From Verrucomicrobiota bacterium (GTDB lineage Bacteria; Verrucomicrobiota; Verrucomicrobiia; Limisphaerales; UBA1319): a stretch of DNA of 64,000 nucleotides. A program made the translations under genes and the position numbers. The stretch lies in assembly GCA_022709905.1 (NCBI GenBank), contig JAKLHY010000029.1, forward strand, positions 1-64,000, in the 5' to 3' direction. The notes under the pieces were generated by a model, which ran no database searches, was not told the DNA's origin, and saw only the letters and a program-made list of their open reading frames with translations. Shown piece by piece: positions 34,548-43,083 of the stretch (position 1 is its first letter; each line of letters starts with the position of its first letter).

Positions 34548-35819
34548 TCACAAAACAATCTCCTGACGGGTGAAATCGTATTGGGCCACCTTCTTCTTGA
34601 GGAACGACAGCAGGGCCATGTTGAGGGCCACCTGGACGTGGTAGCCAAATTCGACATCGCTGGCGGGCTTCTCACGGGTTCGCACGCATTGCAGGAAGTT
34701 CTTCCAGTGCGCTTGGGTCGCGTCCATTTTCCCCGCGGGAATCACCTGTTTATTCCCCTGGAAAGGGATCACAGAGACACTATCGAAACCCATGTTCCAC
34801 TCACCGGGATTCTGGAGGGTAATGGTGCCTTCATCGCCTCGGATGGTGGGCTCGTTCGGATAGGCGTTGCTGAGGGTGCATGGAATGACGATCGAGAGCT
34901 TCTCGGGGTAGTCCAAGCACATGTTGAAAGTATCCGGCACCTCGCGGTCATAGGTCGTGTATTTAAAAATGCCGCCTGACGCCACCGCCAGAGAGGGTAT
35001 CTTCACGCCCAAACAACTGACAAAAGGCGTGAACACGTGCGGAAACAGATCCGTGCATGGCCCCCCCGCGTAATCCAGATACTTTCTCCAGCTGAAAAAC
35101 CGGTCGACCGTAAACGGCACCTTTGGCGCATCCCCCAGAAATCCCTCCCAATCCAGCTCCGGCCCGGGTTTGGCCGTCGGATCGGGAATATCCATCCGCT
35201 CGCCCCAGTCTCCCTGACGAAAGAATCCCGCCACGACAAGCTGCGGATGTCCAATCGCGCCTTGCCGGATGAGCTCGCCCACTTTCTTCCAGGCAGAGCT
35301 CGAGTTGCCCTGATTCCCGATTTGCACCACCCGTTTCAACCGGACCGTTTCCTCATAAAACTTGCGGCTCAGCTCGGTTTGCGTCCAATGTCCCATCGGT
35401 TTTTCACAATAAACATCTTTGCCGGCTCGAACGGCGTCGATCGCCTGCGGCACGTGCAACCGATCCGGTGTGGCAATGCACACGGCGTCCACCGCGCTGT
35501 CCGCCAACAGCTCCGCGTGTTTCAAATAAGCCTTGGCCCCCGTCTGTCGCACCACTTCATCGCGGCGAAACTTCCAGGAATCATTCACCGCCACAATCTG
35601 AGCCTGCTCGCCCTCCTTGATCAGGTTCTTGACCGTATTGACGTGGCTGAAACCGCGGCCGCCCACTCCAATAAAGCCAATGCCGATGCGATCGTTGGCG
35701 CCCAGAACCCGGCCTCGAGCCACCCAGGGCGCCGCCACGGTGGCGCCGATCGCAGCCGCCTGCGCGGTGGTTCGGATGAATTCCCGACGAGAAAAAGAAT
35801 GACTTGGGGAAGTATTCAT
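34548..35819 (-). CDS. Gfo/Idh/MocA family oxidoreductase, TAT-exported
   Basis: 423 residues from the ATG at 35819. The twin-arginine signal SRREFIRTTAQAAAIG (arginines 11-12) precedes a Rossmann motif GFIGVGGRGFSH near residue 48 and the CEKPMGHW motif. The C-terminal domain has the FHHPGD-free type found in exported dehydrogenases of Planctomycetes and Verrucomicrobia. It is the first gene of a minus-strand unit with the GH172 hydrolase and the beta-helix pseudogene. It is divergent from bacterioferritin, and its own start has no strong ribosome site. It differs clearly from the copy at 2886. The substrate is probably a sugar or sugar acid released outside the cytoplasm (inference). Confidence 0.9.
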   Translation of the reverse strand: MNTSPSHSFSRREFIRTTAQAAAIGATVAAPWVARGRVLGANDRIGIGFIGVGGRGFSHVNTVKNLIKEGEQAQIVAVNDSWKFRRDEVVRQTGAKAYLKHAELLADSAVDAVCIATPDRLHVPQAIDAVRAGKDVYCEKPMGHWTQTELSRKFYEETVRLKRVVQIGNQGNSSSAWKKVGELIRQGAIGHPQLVVAGFFRQGDWGERMDIPDPTAKPGPELDWEGFLGDAPKVPFTVDRFFSWRKYLDYAGGPCTDLFPHVFTPFVSCLGVKIPSLAVASGGIFKYTTYDREVPDTFNMCLDYPEKLSIVIPCTLSNAYPNEPTIRGDEGTITLQNPGEWNMGFDSVSVIPFQGNKQVIPAGKMDATQAHWKNFLQCVRTREKPASDVEFGYHVQVALNMALLSFLKKKVAQYDFTRQEIVL

Positions 35820-35998
35820 AAGCAGAAAAGAATTAGGGTGTTGATTTCCTGATAATGGCCGATTCAACCATGAACCTTATGTTGTCGAATCAAGGCCGGA
35901 ATGCCAGCAATATTCCGCACAATCGCAACCGGAAACACAGCCTTGAAAAGGGCCGACATCAGGGTATAAGTAGTTTTTCACAATCCATATTGAATATT

Positions 35999-36493
35999 AT
36001 GAATTCGAAAAAGAGTATCGACTTGTTGAATAAGGCGGTGGCCGACGAACTCCAGGCCGTGCATCAGTACATGTATTGGCACTTTCATCTCGATGATCAG
36101 GGATTCGCCCCGCTGGCGGGAATGTTCAAGCGGATCGCCATTATGGAGATGGGCCATGTCGAACGGCTGGCCGACCGCATCCTCTTCCTGAAGGGCGATG
36201 TCGTGATGGAGGTTGCCGGCCCGGTGGAAAAGATCACGGAAGCCCAGAAGATCCTGTCCAAGGCCGCCGAGATGGAGCAAGCCGGAGTGACCAGCTACAA
36301 CCAGTTCGCACTCCAATGCAGCCAGAACGCCGATGCCGTCTCCAAGCAGCTGTTCGAAGCCCTGGTCAACGACGAGGAATCGCACTTCGATGAGTTCGAC
36401 AAACAGCTCGAAAACATCAAACGATTCGGCCCCAATTATCTCGCCCTCCAGTCGTTCAACAAAGCCCCAGAACAACCGGCCGAAGCCGACTAA
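35999..36493 (+). CDS. bfr: Bacterioferritin
   Basis: 164 residues from the ATG at 35999; the open frame extends 48 codons upstream without protein character. It stores iron by oxidising Fe(II) at a di-iron centre inside a 24-subunit shell. Expected ligands are present: E17, E50, H53, an acidic cluster near E93, E126/E127 and H129 (NDEESH). Met51 in MEMGHVE matches the heme-ligating Met52 of the E. coli protein, supporting bacterioferritin rather than plain ferritin. No Fur-like box is obvious upstream. It ends before a 10-bp inverted repeat and a downstream terminator. Confidence 0.93.
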   Translation: MNSKKSIDLLNKAVADELQAVHQYMYWHFHLDDQGFAPLAGMFKRIAIMEMGHVERLADRILFLKGDVVMEVAGPVEKITEAQKILSKAAEMEQAGVTSYNQFALQCSQNADAVSKQLFEALVNDEESHFDEFDKQLENIKRFGPNYLALQSFNKAPEQPAEAD

Positions 36494-36526
36494 TCACTCT
36501 TTTGCCCCATTTCGGATCCGTCCCCC

Positions 36527-36559
36527 GTGTCCCCAGTATTGGTGACTGGCTGGGGACAC
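36527..36559. repeat. 10-bp inverted repeat after bacterioferritin
   Basis: GTGTCCCCAG (36527-36536) and CTGGGGACAC (36550-36559) form a perfect stem with a 13-base loop, 34 bases after the bfr stop. There is no T-run, so it is not an intrinsic terminator. It could protect the mRNA end, or be a REP-like remnant. Confidence 0.5.
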
Positions 36560-36731
36560 GATTTCCGTTATAGTGCCCTTGTCTTTGACCGGTGCAAAAG
36601 TGCAGTTGACCTTGTATCCGTGTGTGTGAAGAAAAAGGCGTAAGTCTGCGGCGCCGCTCGGGTTGAAGATCACAGGTAGCGACAGGCTACCCCGATTTTG
36701 TAGCGTGTTCTCTCAATCGTTTCCTAAGAGC

Positions 36732-36761
36732 AAGGCCGGGTAACCCCCGGCCTTCTTTTTT
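36732..36761 (+). terminator. Intrinsic terminator between bfr and the outer-membrane barrel gene
   Basis: A perfect 9-bp stem AAGGCCGGG (36732-36740) / CCCGGCCTT (36746-36754) with a 5-base loop, followed by C and six T (36756-36761). It is oriented for plus-strand transcripts. The 240 bases between it and bfr carry another hairpin, GGTAGC/GCTACC (36675-36691), and a TATAGT hexamer at 36569-36574, so it may end either the bfr mRNA or a separate short RNA. Confidence 0.85.
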
Positions 36762-36802
36762 CCACGGGAATAGGGAAGCCCTCGCTTGATGGCGCAGGAT
36801 CG

Positions 36803-38098
36803 TCAGAACCGGTAGACTAAGCCAGCCCGGATCCGGTTTTGATAATAATCCCGGTATTCGATGTCGGACATTTTTTCGGTGTAGGTATAACCCACGGTGG
36901 CGCGCCAATGCTCGTGGAGTTGGTAGCCAAGGGTAATGCCGGCTTGCAGATAGGTGTAATCCTCCTCATACGAATAGCCCATTTCCTTGGCGAAGAATAC
37001 GGAGACAAAGGTGCTGAGATCGACGTTCCTGAGGACGTTCCACATGGCGGTATACTGGAAGTAAGTCTGCTCCAGGTTGTAGCCGCTGAACCCGAGTTCG
37101 TTCCGATGCCCGGCGGACAGGTTGTGGTTGAGATAGGTATTGAGCCGGTGGTTGATCTGCCCGTAGGCGTAAAAATTGGATTCATCCGTATCATCCATGC
37201 GCGGATCATCACTCAAAATCGATTCATACCCCCCCCCAACGCGCAGATTCAAATTGGGTGACAAAGACCACCCGACGAAGGGCCCGCCGCCCACCCGCCA
37301 ATGGTCCGCGATCTGATCTTCCTTATAGTTGTGGTAATTGGCGTGTCCCTCGAGGCCGAGTTGAATCTGGGGGGAGAAAAGAAACGTCAGCGACGCCGAT
37401 AACCATTCCGATACCCGATCGGCGTAACTGTAAGTCTCCTCGGCAGTCCAAAAATCCTCGTGATCATACCCCACCGTCACAATCAAATCGTTCAAATCCC
37501 AATCGACCTGCGCTCCGAGCCGGTTGTCATAGCGTCCCAGAACGGCTTCGTTGCCGAGGTTCAGGAAAATGCCGTCGTTTTCGATGTAGGATCCGTAGGT
37601 GAGGCTCTCCTGGTAATAAAAGCGTTCGTGCAGGTTGATCTTGAAGTCGCCGGTGAAAATATTGAAGGCAAGGGCGGAATCCGGACTGATCAAGGGACGA
37701 TCCGCGTTCAACTCGGTATGGTCGATGTAGTAATCATAGCCAATGCCAACACCAAAAGTCAGCGTATTGGCCCGGGTCACCTGCCAGTGGCTCTTGAGCT
37801 TGACTTCGGGGTGAATGATGAAGTCGCTTTCCCGATGGGTGCTTGACCAGTAAATGTTGTCGTTATACTCGAATCCAAGGTGAAGTTCCGTGCGCAGGCC
37901 GACCGCGCCCATGCGAATATTGTAGTCTCCGGGAATCATGGCCTGTTTTTGCGAGGCCAACTCGTCACCGGCCATCGATTCTCGGATGGCTTCCTGACCG
38001 AATCCGGCAGGTCCCATCGCCGCAAGGCCGACCGTCACAAACACGAGAGGCGTCGGATTCAAGCCACTGGCCAAGTGAGATCTCCCTTTTGACTTCAT
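36803..38098 (-). CDS. Outer-membrane beta-barrel protein
   Basis: 431 residues from the ATG at 38098. The signal peptide is atypical, with hydrophobic PLVFVTVGLAAMGPAGFGQ after a basic start. The mature part is a series of alternating amphipathic strands rich in Tyr, Trp and Gly (LTFGVGIGYDYYIDH, FKINLHERFYYQESLTYGSY, LQAGITLGYQLHEHWRATVGYTY), ending RIRAGLVYRF with the terminal Phe expected for insertion by the Bam machinery. It resembles putative porin or exopolysaccharide-export barrels (beta-barrel porin-2 type). A nine-G run (plus-strand C 37229-37237) codes in frame for Gly-Gly-Gly in VGGGYES. Confidence 0.82.
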   Translation of the reverse strand: MKSKGRSHLASGLNPTPLVFVTVGLAAMGPAGFGQEAIRESMAGDELASQKQAMIPGDYNIRMGAVGLRTELHLGFEYNDNIYWSSTHRESDFIIHPEVKLKSHWQVTRANTLTFGVGIGYDYYIDHTELNADRPLISPDSALAFNIFTGDFKINLHERFYYQESLTYGSYIENDGIFLNLGNEAVLGRYDNRLGAQVDWDLNDLIVTVGYDHEDFWTAEETYSYADRVSEWLSASLTFLFSPQIQLGLEGHANYHNYKEDQIADHWRVGGGPFVGWSLSPNLNLRVGGGYESILSDDPRMDDTDESNFYAYGQINHRLNTYLNHNLSAGHRNELGFSGYNLEQTYFQYTAMWNVLRNVDLSTFVSVFFAKEMGYSYEEDYTYLQAGITLGYQLHEHWRATVGYTYTEKMSDIEYRDYYQNRIRAGLVYRF

Positions 38099-38177
38099 AG
38101 CATTCAGCAAACAAAAATTCGACTTCGAAATACAATCCGCCCCTCTTCCCCGTGCGCATCCATCATTAGTACAAGCA

Positions 38178-38206
38178 TGATTAGGCTATAGATTACTCTT
38201 ATTCAA
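38178..38206 (-). promoter_or_regulatory. Possible promoter of the outer-membrane barrel gene
   Basis: On the minus strand, TTGAAT (38206-38201), a 17-base spacer and TAATCA (38183-38178) in an AT-rich stretch about 80 bases before the start codon. The match to consensus is moderate and is the only reason for the call. Confidence 0.3.
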
Positions 38207-38356
38207 GTCCAGTTTTTATTTCAGCTCAACTCACATCCGGAGGCAGGGAATCAGCTTCGTCGGAAACACAAGATCTTGGCTGTGGATCATGCCGTTTCTG
38301 TCAGATCCGCGGCCTCAGCCACATGGGCGCTCGGGCCCCGCGCGGCCTCGACAACC

Positions 38357-38857
38357 TCAACGTCCAAGGGCGCGGATGGTTTGAATTTCGGCAATCAGCC
38401 ACTCGCCCTCTGTCTTGGTCAGACGGATTCTCAGCTGTTGAACAACGGCATTCTGTTCCTGGTTCACATCGGCCAAAGCGGTGAGCCAGGCGGTGGCTGA
38501 CTGCCGGTTGTCCGCGACCTCAATTCTGTAGTCCAGGAATTCCACTCGCAACCGCTGCAGGTGTGTTCTGACCGCGGCCAGGACTTGACGCAATTGATCG
38601 CGTCCTTCAATGCTGCCGTAGTCCGGATTCACGTTATCGAGGCGGATCACGAGTTCCGACTGGAAGAAGGCACTCAGTCGGTTGACCACAGCCAGGCGGG
38701 CAATGGCTGATTCCGAGTTGGAAAACGAGGTGAGCTGGGCCATTTTGTCGAGTTTTCGCCGGATGAGGGTGGCATCGGAAGGAAAGAGGCGAAACATCAA
38801 CAGAATGATGAGCACCACGGCCAAACCGGCCATGCCGATGAGAGTCAGTTTTCTCAA
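38357..38857 (-). CDS. Small membrane-anchored protein with NTF2-like character
   Basis: About 166 residues if translation starts at the TTG at 38857, which overlaps the TGA of the signal peptidase gene; an ATG at 38833 is the alternative. One N-terminal span (LIGMAGLAVVLIILLMFRLF) is followed by a 130-residue domain (RLAVVNRLSAFFQSELVIRL, LQRLRVEFLDYRIEVADNRQSATAWL, LRIRLTKTEGEWLIAEIQTI). The curved-sheet strand pattern and the TEGEWLIAEI ending recall SnoaL/NTF2-like proteins. Overlap with lepB implies coupled translation. The function is unknown. Confidence 0.65.
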   Translation of the reverse strand: MRKLTLIGMAGLAVVLIILLMFRLFPSDATLIRRKLDKMAQLTSFSNSESAIARLAVVNRLSAFFQSELVIRLDNVNPDYGSIEGRDQLRQVLAAVRTHLQRLRVEFLDYRIEVADNRQSATAWLTALADVNQEQNAVVQQLRIRLTKTEGEWLIAEIQTIRALGR

Positions 38858-39375
38858 AAAAGCACCTTCCCGACAATGCGCGAACGTTCCACCGTGCCGT
38901 ATTCGTGCAGACTCAGCGGCATTTCCCGATTGTCCCCCACCACAAAGAACGCGTCGGGAGGCACCAACGTCTCGGCCAGATTCCATGCGGCGCGCGGCCT
39001 TTTCACATAGGGCTCATCGAGAGGTTTGTCATCAATAAAAATCCTGCCGTCGCGAATGGCGACGCGGTCGCCGGGCATGCCAATAATCCGTTTCAGCAGC
39101 ATCACGCTATGGCCCGTCATCGCGATGCTGATCACGTCGCCGCGTTGAGGTTCTCTCCATCGGTAAGCCCAGCGATTGGCGAAGTTGACGCCTCCTTCCC
39201 GGTAGGTTGGCAGCATGCTGATGCCCTGAATTCGGATGGGCAGGAGGATAAATCGGAACACGACGAAGGCGGTCAACGCAATCAATCCGACACGCAACAG
39301 AGTGCGCTTGGGATGTCTGCCGACCAGCAACCGGATCCACCAGGACGGCGAGGAACTGGTTTCGCCCGTGTTCAT
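38854..39375 (-). CDS. lepB: Signal peptidase I
   Basis: 173 residues, shorter than the E. coli enzyme and like the single-span types of many Gram-positive and PVC bacteria. It cleaves Sec and TAT signal peptides at the outer face of the membrane. One membrane anchor (VGLIALTAFVVFRFILL) precedes the catalytic Ser53 in GISMLPT; the general base Lys95 is in LLKRIIGMPGD; the VVGDNR box follows. Its neighbours are a small membrane protein (coupled) and an FKBP isomerase upstream, which fits envelope protein maturation. The large number of exported proteins in the window are presumably substrates. Confidence 0.93.
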   Translation of the reverse strand: MNTGETSSSPSWWIRLLVGRHPKRTLLRVGLIALTAFVVFRFILLPIRIQGISMLPTYREGGVNFANRWAYRWREPQRGDVISIAMTGHSVMLLKRIIGMPGDRVAIRDGRIFIDDKPLDEPYVKRPRAAWNLAETLVPPDAFFVVGDNREMPLSLHEYGTVERSRIVGKVLF

Positions 39376-39426
39376 GACTCGGCGGGGAGCAATGCCATCG
39401 GGCCATCGCTCCCCCTCCGAAGAAGT

Positions 39427-40242
39427 CTATTGGTTTTTCTTCTCGAGGTCTTCCTTCTTGATAACCTCAATCTTGGCCCCTTTCTTCATCTCATCAGCCG
39501 AGGGGACTTTGATAATATCGCTGGTGACCGGAGCCGGAGGCGGAGCGGGAGGCTCAATTCCGAGAAGTTCCACATCGAAGATTAGGGTGGCATTCGGAGC
39601 GATTCGGCCGCCGCCCGAACCCATTTCACCGTAGGCCAGGTTTGCCGGAATAACCAACTGCCACTTCGAACCCACCTTCATCAGTTGCAGCGCCTCGGTC
39701 CATCCCTTGATGACACCGGACACATTAAAGGTCGCCGGTTTGTCCCGCTGATAAGAGCTGTCAAACTCGGCGCCGTCGATGGTCGTTCCGCGGTAGTGCA
39801 CTTTAACCACGTCGTTCGACTTGGGTTTCTCACCGGAGCCGTCCTTGAGGATTTTGTACTGCAGACCGCTGGCCAGAGTGGTCACCCCCTCTTTGGCCTT
39901 GTTTTCCGCCAGGAACGCTTCACCCGCCTTGAGATTCTTTTCACCCTGCTCCTTGCGGCGCTGTTCAGCCCGCGCCCGCAGTTCCTTGCTGAATTCCTGC
40001 ATGACGGTCTTCATCTCGTCATCGGGAATCTGGAGTTTGGCGTTGCTATAAACGTCCTTGACGCCCCGCGCGAGGGTGTCCAGGTCAATATCGATATCCT
40101 GGCCTTTCCAGCTTCGTCCAAGGTTTACGCCAATGATATAGCTGATCTTCTGTTTCTGGTCTTCAAGCGGCTTGGCGTCCTCGGCATAAAGCGGACAGGC
40201 CACCAGGGTGGCGAGTGCGGTTGCAATGAGCAGTTTCTTCAT
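39427..40242 (-). CDS. FKBP-type peptidyl-prolyl isomerase, exported (FkpA/Mip-like)
   Basis: 271 residues from the ATG at 40242 with AAAAGGAAAAC upstream; the open frame upstream is not coding. A signal peptide (LLIATALATLVACPLYA) is followed by the FkpA_N dimerisation segment (KISYIIGVNLGRSWKGQDID, DLDTLARGVKD) with helical spacer, then an FKBP domain (SGLQYKILKDGSGEKP, VKVHYRGTTIDGAEFDSSY, VIKGWTEALQLMKVGSKWQL, AYGEMGSGGGRIAPNATLIF). An extra Pro-rich and Lys/Glu-rich tail of about 40 residues extends past the catalytic domain. It is a periplasmic foldase. Confidence 0.93.
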   Translation of the reverse strand: MKKLLIATALATLVACPLYAEDAKPLEDQKQKISYIIGVNLGRSWKGQDIDIDLDTLARGVKDVYSNAKLQIPDDEMKTVMQEFSKELRARAEQRRKEQGEKNLKAGEAFLAENKAKEGVTTLASGLQYKILKDGSGEKPKSNDVVKVHYRGTTIDGAEFDSSYQRDKPATFNVSGVIKGWTEALQLMKVGSKWQLVIPANLAYGEMGSGGGRIAPNATLIFDVELLGIEPPAPPPAPVTSDIIKVPSADEMKKGAKIEVIKKEDLEKKNQ

Positions 40243-40426
40243 GTGTTTTCCTTTTACCCCCTTATTTTGAGGAAAGACCGGCAATCTGCAATGGAATTCT
40301 TGCGGGATCCGCGTGCGCTTTGGTGCTTGGGCCTGCCCCCCCGGGGGGCGAATTCGACCTTTCCACCACTGAAAATTGCACAATCGCCTTGCCAAGTTCG
40401 CTCCGGACCATTTCATTATCTCCTCC

Positions 40427-42211
40427 ATGTTGTCGACGCAGCACAATCATAAAGTCGATTTGCTCTCCGGTAACGAAGCTATCGCCCGGGGCGCATTCGA
40501 AGCGGGTGTGGCCGTGGCGTGCGGTTACCCGGGAACTCCGTCCACGGAAATCCTGGAGGCCGTGGCCACCTATAAACCGGCACTCTATTGTGAATGGTCC
40601 CCGAACGAAAAGGTGGCCTTCGAGGTGGCCGTCGGCGCGTCCCTGTCGGGAGCACGGTCGATCGTCACCATGAAACATGTGGGATTGAACGTCGCCGCCG
40701 ATCCGCTGATGACCTTTTCCTATGTGGGCGCCGTAGGAGGAATGGTCGCGTGCGTGGCCGACGATCCCGGCATGCATTCCTCTCAAAATGAACAGGATAC
40801 ACGCCATTACGCCCGCTTGGCCAAGGTGCCTCTCTTCGAACCAGCTGATTCCCAGGAAGCCAAGGATTTCCTGAAGATTGCCCTCGATGTATCCGAGCAA
40901 TTCCAAACGCCCATCCTCTTGCGCCTGACCACGCGAGTGAGCCATTCGCGCGGCTTGGTTACCCTCCTGGAGGACCGAAAGCCCGCCGCCCAGCCTGGAT
41001 TTGTCAAGGATCCCCCTCGCTACGTCCCCATCCCCATGTGGGGCCGGTTGATGCGCCACCGGGTGGAGGAACGGCTGCCCAAATTGATCGAGGCCGCTGA
41101 ACAATCGCCGCTCAACCGTATCGAAATGCGGGATCCGGAGTTCGGCATCGTGACCTCGAGTATTGCTTACCAGTATGTCCGGGACGTTTTTCCGGAGGCC
41201 TCGGTGCTCAAACTCGGATGGTCTTATCCTTTCCCGGACAAAGTCATCCGCCAATTCGCCGGCCAGGTCAAACGGATTCTCGTTGTGGAGGAGCTCGATG
41301 ATTTCCTGGAAGAACACATCAAAGCGCTGGGGATTGCCTGCGAGGGTAGAAACATCGTTCCTGGCATTGGCGAACTGACGCCCAGCCGATTGCGGCAAGT
41401 GAAAGCCCGTCTCGAGGGCCGCGAACCCTCCGCTATACCCACGCCAACCCCTGTCAGCGATCTGCCCGCCCGTCCGCCCGTCCTTTGCCCGGGTTGCCCG
41501 CATCGGGGCATTTTCTATGCCCTGACCCAATTTGATGTCGTCGTCACCGGGGACATCGGCTGTTACAGCCTCGGCGTGTTTCCTCCCTTGAACCGGATGG
41601 ATACGATCCTGTGCATGGGCGCGGGTGTGTCGATGCCGCAAGGCTTCGAAAAGGCCGGGGAACCCAAAAAAATCGTCGGAATGGTCGGGGATTCCACCTT
41701 TTTTCACTCCGGAATTACCGGTTTGTTGAACATCGTGCACAACCGAGGAGCCTCCACCATCGTTGTGGTCGACAATCGAACGACGGCTATGACTGGCCAC
41801 CAGGACAATCCCGGCACCGAATATAACCTCATGGGCGAGGTCACTCCGGCCATTTCCATCGAAGCCATTGCCCGCGCCTGCGGCGTCCGACGGGTGGAAA
41901 CGGTCAATCCATACGAACTGGAACGAACCATCCAGGTGTTCAAGGAGGCTTTGGAAGCCAAAGAAGCCACCGTCATTGTCTCGCGGGCACCTTGTCCCTT
42001 GCACGAAGGCAAGCCCGTTGGCAAACCTCTCGCGATGGATGCCTCCGTCTGCCAGGAATGCGGCGAATGCCTGAATCTCGGCTGCCCGGCTGTGGAAAAA
42101 CGCGAGGGCCATGGATTGCATATCAACGATCTCCTGTGCGGCGGCTGCGGCATGTGCGCCCAGGTCTGTCCTTTTGCCGCCATTTCTCCAATTCAAACCG
42201 CTCAATCATGA
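40427..42211 (+). CDS. iorA: Indolepyruvate:ferredoxin oxidoreductase, alpha subunit
   Basis: 594 residues. It oxidatively decarboxylates arylpyruvates from aromatic amino acids to acyl-CoA, reducing ferredoxin. The N-terminal pyrimidine-binding domain starts LLSGNEAIARGAFEAGVAVACGYPGTPSTE; CPGCPHRG precedes the TPP-binding domain with GDIGCYSLGV and GDSTFFHSG...N. The C-terminus carries a ferredoxin-like segment (CQECGECLNLGCPAV and CGGCGMCAQVCPF) for two Fe-S clusters. The ATG at 40427 is chosen over one at 40376 because the conserved region follows directly; no good ribosome site is seen. It overlaps iorB by ATGA. Oxygen-sensitive chemistry implies anaerobic or microaerobic amino-acid fermentation. 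Confidence 0.95.
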   Translation: MLSTQHNHKVDLLSGNEAIARGAFEAGVAVACGYPGTPSTEILEAVATYKPALYCEWSPNEKVAFEVAVGASLSGARSIVTMKHVGLNVAADPLMTFSYVGAVGGMVACVADDPGMHSSQNEQDTRHYARLAKVPLFEPADSQEAKDFLKIALDVSEQFQTPILLRLTTRVSHSRGLVTLLEDRKPAAQPGFVKDPPRYVPIPMWGRLMRHRVEERLPKLIEAAEQSPLNRIEMRDPEFGIVTSSIAYQYVRDVFPEASVLKLGWSYPFPDKVIRQFAGQVKRILVVEELDDFLEEHIKALGIACEGRNIVPGIGELTPSRLRQVKARLEGREPSAIPTPTPVSDLPARPPVLCPGCPHRGIFYALTQFDVVVTGDIGCYSLGVFPPLNRMDTILCMGAGVSMPQGFEKAGEPKKIVGMVGDSTFFHSGITGLLNIVHNRGASTIVVVDNRTTAMTGHQDNPGTEYNLMGEVTPAISIEAIARACGVRRVETVNPYELERTIQVFKEALEAKEATVIVSRAPCPLHEGKPVGKPLAMDASVCQECGECLNLGCPAVEKREGHGLHINDLLCGGCGMCAQVCPFAAISPIQTAQS

Positions 42212-42822
42212 ACAATTCCACCACGAATGTCGTCTTGGCCGGCGTCGGCGGCCAGGGCATCCTGCTCGCCAGTGAGATTATGGCGCGCGCGGCCATGGCG
42301 GCCGGGTTCGATGTCAAGACGAACGAAGTCCACGGGATGGCCCAGCGAGGCGGATCGGTCATCGCCCAGATTCGTTACGCGACCAAGGTCAATAGCCCGC
42401 TCGTGGCTCTGGGCACCGCCCAAGTCCTCGGATCGCTGGAAAAAATCGAGTCCCTGAGATACGCCGAATACCTGGCCCCAGGCGGACTGGCGGTGGTTTC
42501 CACGCAAATCGTCGTGCCCCTGACCGTCTCGAGCGGCCAAGCCCAATACCCCGAGGACGCTGAAGATCGGATCCGGCGCACTTTTCCTCGGCTGATCTAC
42601 GTCGATGCCGTCAAACTGGCCGGGGAACTGGGCAACATCAAAGCATCAAACCTCGTGGTCATGGGAGCGTTATCGACCGGCCTCGATCTGCCTCTGACGG
42701 CCTGGCAGGAGGCCATCCGGGCCGCTGTCAAGCCGCGGTTCGTGGACTTAAACCTCAAGGCCTTCACCGCCGGTGTCGCCTGCGCCGATACTACCGCCGC
42801 CCAAACGCCCCCTCCAGCATAG
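42208..42822 (+). CDS. iorB: Indolepyruvate:ferredoxin oxidoreductase, beta subunit
   Basis: 204 residues. This is the gamma-type domain of 2-oxoacid:ferredoxin oxidoreductases: NVVLAGVGGQGILLASEI near the N-terminus, NEVHGMAQRGGSVIAQIR and LGTAQVLGSLEKIESLRY. It pairs with IorA as a heterodimer or (alpha-beta)2. The start overlaps the stop of iorA (ATGA at 42208-42211), ensuring balanced synthesis. A GTTCCGC/GCGGAAC hairpin at 42897-42913 lies 75 bases downstream without a T-run. Confidence 0.95.
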   Translation: MNNSTTNVVLAGVGGQGILLASEIMARAAMAAGFDVKTNEVHGMAQRGGSVIAQIRYATKVNSPLVALGTAQVLGSLEKIESLRYAEYLAPGGLAVVSTQIVVPLTVSSGQAQYPEDAEDRIRRTFPRLIYVDAVKLAGELGNIKASNLVVMGALSTGLDLPLTAWQEAIRAAVKPRFVDLNLKAFTAGVACADTTAAQTPPPA

Positions 42823-43083
42823 CATAGGGCTGCGGGCGGTCGTTCGGATACAGCCGCGCTCCGAAGTGTCGCTGGAATGTGATTGGGTTAGATGATGTTC
42901 CGCTGCGCGGAACGGGAATACCAAAACACTGCACTTCAATCCGGTGGGCTGAGAGGTTAAGTTTTCGGGCGACAAAACCATGAAAACTCAACGACAACCT
43001 CGGCCCACCGTCAAAGCGATCCTCGATGAACCTGTCACGCTGAGTGTCGAATGTCTAGCCCGCTTCAGATCTCCTTCGTCTCT

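Noticed and set aside
40335..40349. CCCCCCGGGGGG palindrome between fkpA-like and iorA genes
   Set aside because: Simple GC run in a divergent intergenic region; no supporting element.
40262..42205. 647-codon open frame on the minus strand
   Set aside because: Antisense to iorA, whose TPP and Fe-S motifs are unambiguous.
42748..42997. Short minus-strand frames after iorB
   Set aside because: They overlap the iorB 3' end and an intergenic hairpin and look non-coding.
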